Below are positions 14,286 to 64,000 of a DNA stretch of 64,000 nt, piece after piece; position 1 is the stretch's first letter; every line of letters begins with the position of its first letter. The stretch comes from Thamnaconus septentrionalis. Its lineage: Eukaryota; Chordata; Actinopteri; Tetraodontiformes; Monacanthidae. The notes beneath the pieces are model-generated. The model was not told the DNA's origin and did no database searches. It saw only the letters and a program-made list of their open reading frames with translations. Location: the NCBI GenBank assembly GCA_009823395.1, contig CM020505.1, forward strand, positions 10,125,129-10,189,128. The letters run 5' to 3'. A program made the translations under genes and the position numbers.

Positions 14286-16136
14286 GTCAAGTGTTGCGTG
14301 TGTGTCACAGAATGTCTTCTGGACCCTGATGTGATTTGTGTTTTAATCCCAGCAGACATCACACAGGTGATTAACATTCAGTCTGAATGTGGTCAAGGTG
14401 TGAAAGAAATGATTCTGATCAAAAATGAGTTTGGTTCGGACCTCTGGCGTTCCTTTTGTTCACGTCAAGGAGCCATCGCTTGGACGCAATTCAATCTCCA
14501 ACAGCGTGCCGCCATTTTTAACGAGCCGCATCCAGCTTTGCTACTTTCATCTGCGACTCCTCCGCTTCTGTGTTTCCTTGTCAAACCTCTTTCCTTCTCT
14601 CTCTTTTTCTATCCTGACCTATATCTCCTCGTCCATCCGTGCGTCTGTTTTCGTTCCCCGTCTTCTCTGGTCCATCTTGTGTCCAATGATCCTCTACATA
14701 ACCCCGGAGCAGCAGTCTAAACACCGTGCACAGAGCCAGGCCAGTTGGGCCTCCAGCAAAAACAGAGTGAGGCCAGACACAAACATTTATCCCTCTCCGA
14801 GCGAATGCCCGCCCGCCTACCTCATCGTGCCCCCTCTGCTCTCTTATGTGCCACAAAATTTGGTCGCTCAAATTATGATGTACGCATTTTCTCTGCCTAT
14901 GATTTACTCTGATTTCTGTCGTCTTTGCCGACACCCCCCTCCCTCCTTCTGCTCTATAAACGTTGGGTGGTTTTAAAATTTCAGCAACTGTGTTTACTGC
15001 TGAACTGTCCACTTCAGCAAAACACTGTATGGGGAACTAAATTTTTTTTATTTTTGAAAATTTTCCCCGCAGATGTTTTGTGTCACGATGGGTTACAGCC
15101 TGGAGTGTTGCTCATGGGAGCTATTGTGGTCACATGCTTCGCAACTTTTGCTGCTCCCAGTTCCCTAAGAATAGCTCAGATTCCCGGTGCTTTACACGTT
15201 TTTGATATACAGGGTTCTTTAATTGTCAGTAAACACAGAAGGAAGAGCAAATTCCTGGACGATTTCAGCTTGTTTCGTGAGAATTGAAAGAACAAGTGAA
15301 ATTGAAAACAAACGCACATGTTGTGTAGTTTGCATCACCATGGGTTGAGTTCGCATTGTGGAAAATCACTATTAGACTTGATTGGAAATCATAACTAAAT
15401 TAAAAATCAAATTAAATCAGCATGCATGGACATGACAGCGGTAAGGAAAACCTCAAGCAGATCTGGACACCCAATTAAGGATGGAAGTCAGCAAAATTTG
15501 ACTGAGACACTCTAATAACATGAGAAAGTCTCTTTTAAAAAACAAACAAAAAATACTTTTTGTTAACATCCAGTTTTCTAATGAACACTCTGTTATAAAA
15601 ACAACAGACAAACAAACGAAGCCCAAGTGCTGCTTCACTGAGGATTATCACAGGTGTGATGCAGCTGTCTGCACATAGACCCTCGTACTCCAGCGTTGAA
15701 TAATTGTTGGCTGATTCTTTAGCGTTTTAAACTCTTACCCAGAAAGCCTGTTTTGGTTTTGGTTCTGGCCCCTTCACGTCCAACTTTGAGGAAGAAACGC
15801 ACCACTTCCTGCTGTGATGAGCAGCAGTAATTGCTGCAGTTAAAGGAGAACTTCCTGCTTGCTGCTTCTCTGCTTGGGGGCAGTACCGCAGCAATGCCCC
15901 GTCCGTTGGAGGTTTGAAAAAAATCGCAGTTCGCCACGAAAACATTCTAGGCATGACAACTGCTGAGCTCTAACAAAATCATATCCTCAACAAACACCCC
16001 GAGTGTGCAGTTTCTCAAACAATTAGAGAAAAGTGACTAAATCTGCACATTTCTGTGCTGCATCACTGCAAATATTCCCGACCGCTGCTGTAGCCACTGA
16101 CTGACTGGCATTGTGTTTCTTTGAATGTCTCCTTAG

Positions 16137-64000
<47,864 letters not shown>

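Larger units (their letters stand above)
1..16136. other. Long sbf2 intron, no exon found
   Basis: This 16.1-kb stretch precedes the first exon seen and is probably part of one intron. The exons for residues 1-47 should carry a start beginning MARLADYF and a GSGEG / PFPQGIEL segment, and I found neither on the + strand. Open frames here are short and unrecognisable. It holds (CA)n tracts near 13.8-14.0 kb, a polypyrimidine tract near 10.45 kb, a CpG-rich patch near 12.2 kb and a likely LINE tail near 14.25 kb. Otherwise it is AT-rich unique-looking sequence. Confidence 0.75.

Overview
The window is vertebrate nuclear DNA, almost certainly from a ray-finned (teleost) fish, possibly a percomorph with a compact genome. 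The evidence is small coding exons with GT-AG introns, dense (CA)n/(TG)n microsatellites, and fish-type SINE/LINE tails, hAT-like MITEs and a Tc1-like remnant. There are no bacterial-style genes, operons or CRISPR arrays.

One gene accounts for all coding sequence I can support: sbf2 (SET-binding factor 2, also MTMR13), on the + strand. I placed 33 exons between 16137 and 63776 by reading frame, splice sites and remembered similarity to vertebrate SBF2. Every exon-exon phase agrees, and the spliced total is 4644 nt, exactly 1548 codons. The first ~47 residues lie upstream of the window. The last ~250 residues (coiled coil and PH domain) lie downstream. In order the exons encode the tripartite DENN module (16.1-29.0 kb), a linker and SBF2-specific domain (29.2-46.7 kb), a PH-GRAM domain (50.1-52.0 kb) and a myotubularin phosphatase-like domain (52.3-63.8 kb). 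The phosphatase loop in the exon at 59203-59304 lacks the catalytic Cys and Arg, as expected for this pseudophosphatase. SBF2 is known as a Rab-directed exchange factor (Rab21/Rab28 reported) and a partner of the active phosphatase MTMR2. Human SBF2 loss causes Charcot-Marie-Tooth 4B2.

Layout: 1-16136 is one long intron with no exon found. 16-31 kb holds 14 exons of the DENN region. 31-46.4 kb is mostly two large introns (5.7 and 8.3 kb) around a 69-nt exon. 46.4-64 kb is a dense block of 18 exons with much more GC-rich codon use.

Intronic elements include a 292-bp retroposon with a perfect 12-bp target duplication (22829-23120), a 265-bp hAT-type MITE with a perfect 8-bp duplication (53720-53984), a second AT-rich hAT-like MITE (42291-42730), a degenerate Tc1/mariner transposase (about 29905-30160) and a five-copy near-palindrome family.

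I found no previously undescribed gene system. The points most worth checking concern splicing: an uninterrupted (GT)29 tract fills the region just upstream of the exon at 28941; complementary (TG)27 and (CA)n tracts flank the 74-nt exon at 49020; and two in-phase cassette exons (55083-55166 and 56847-56897/56921) sit inside the phosphatase-like domain.
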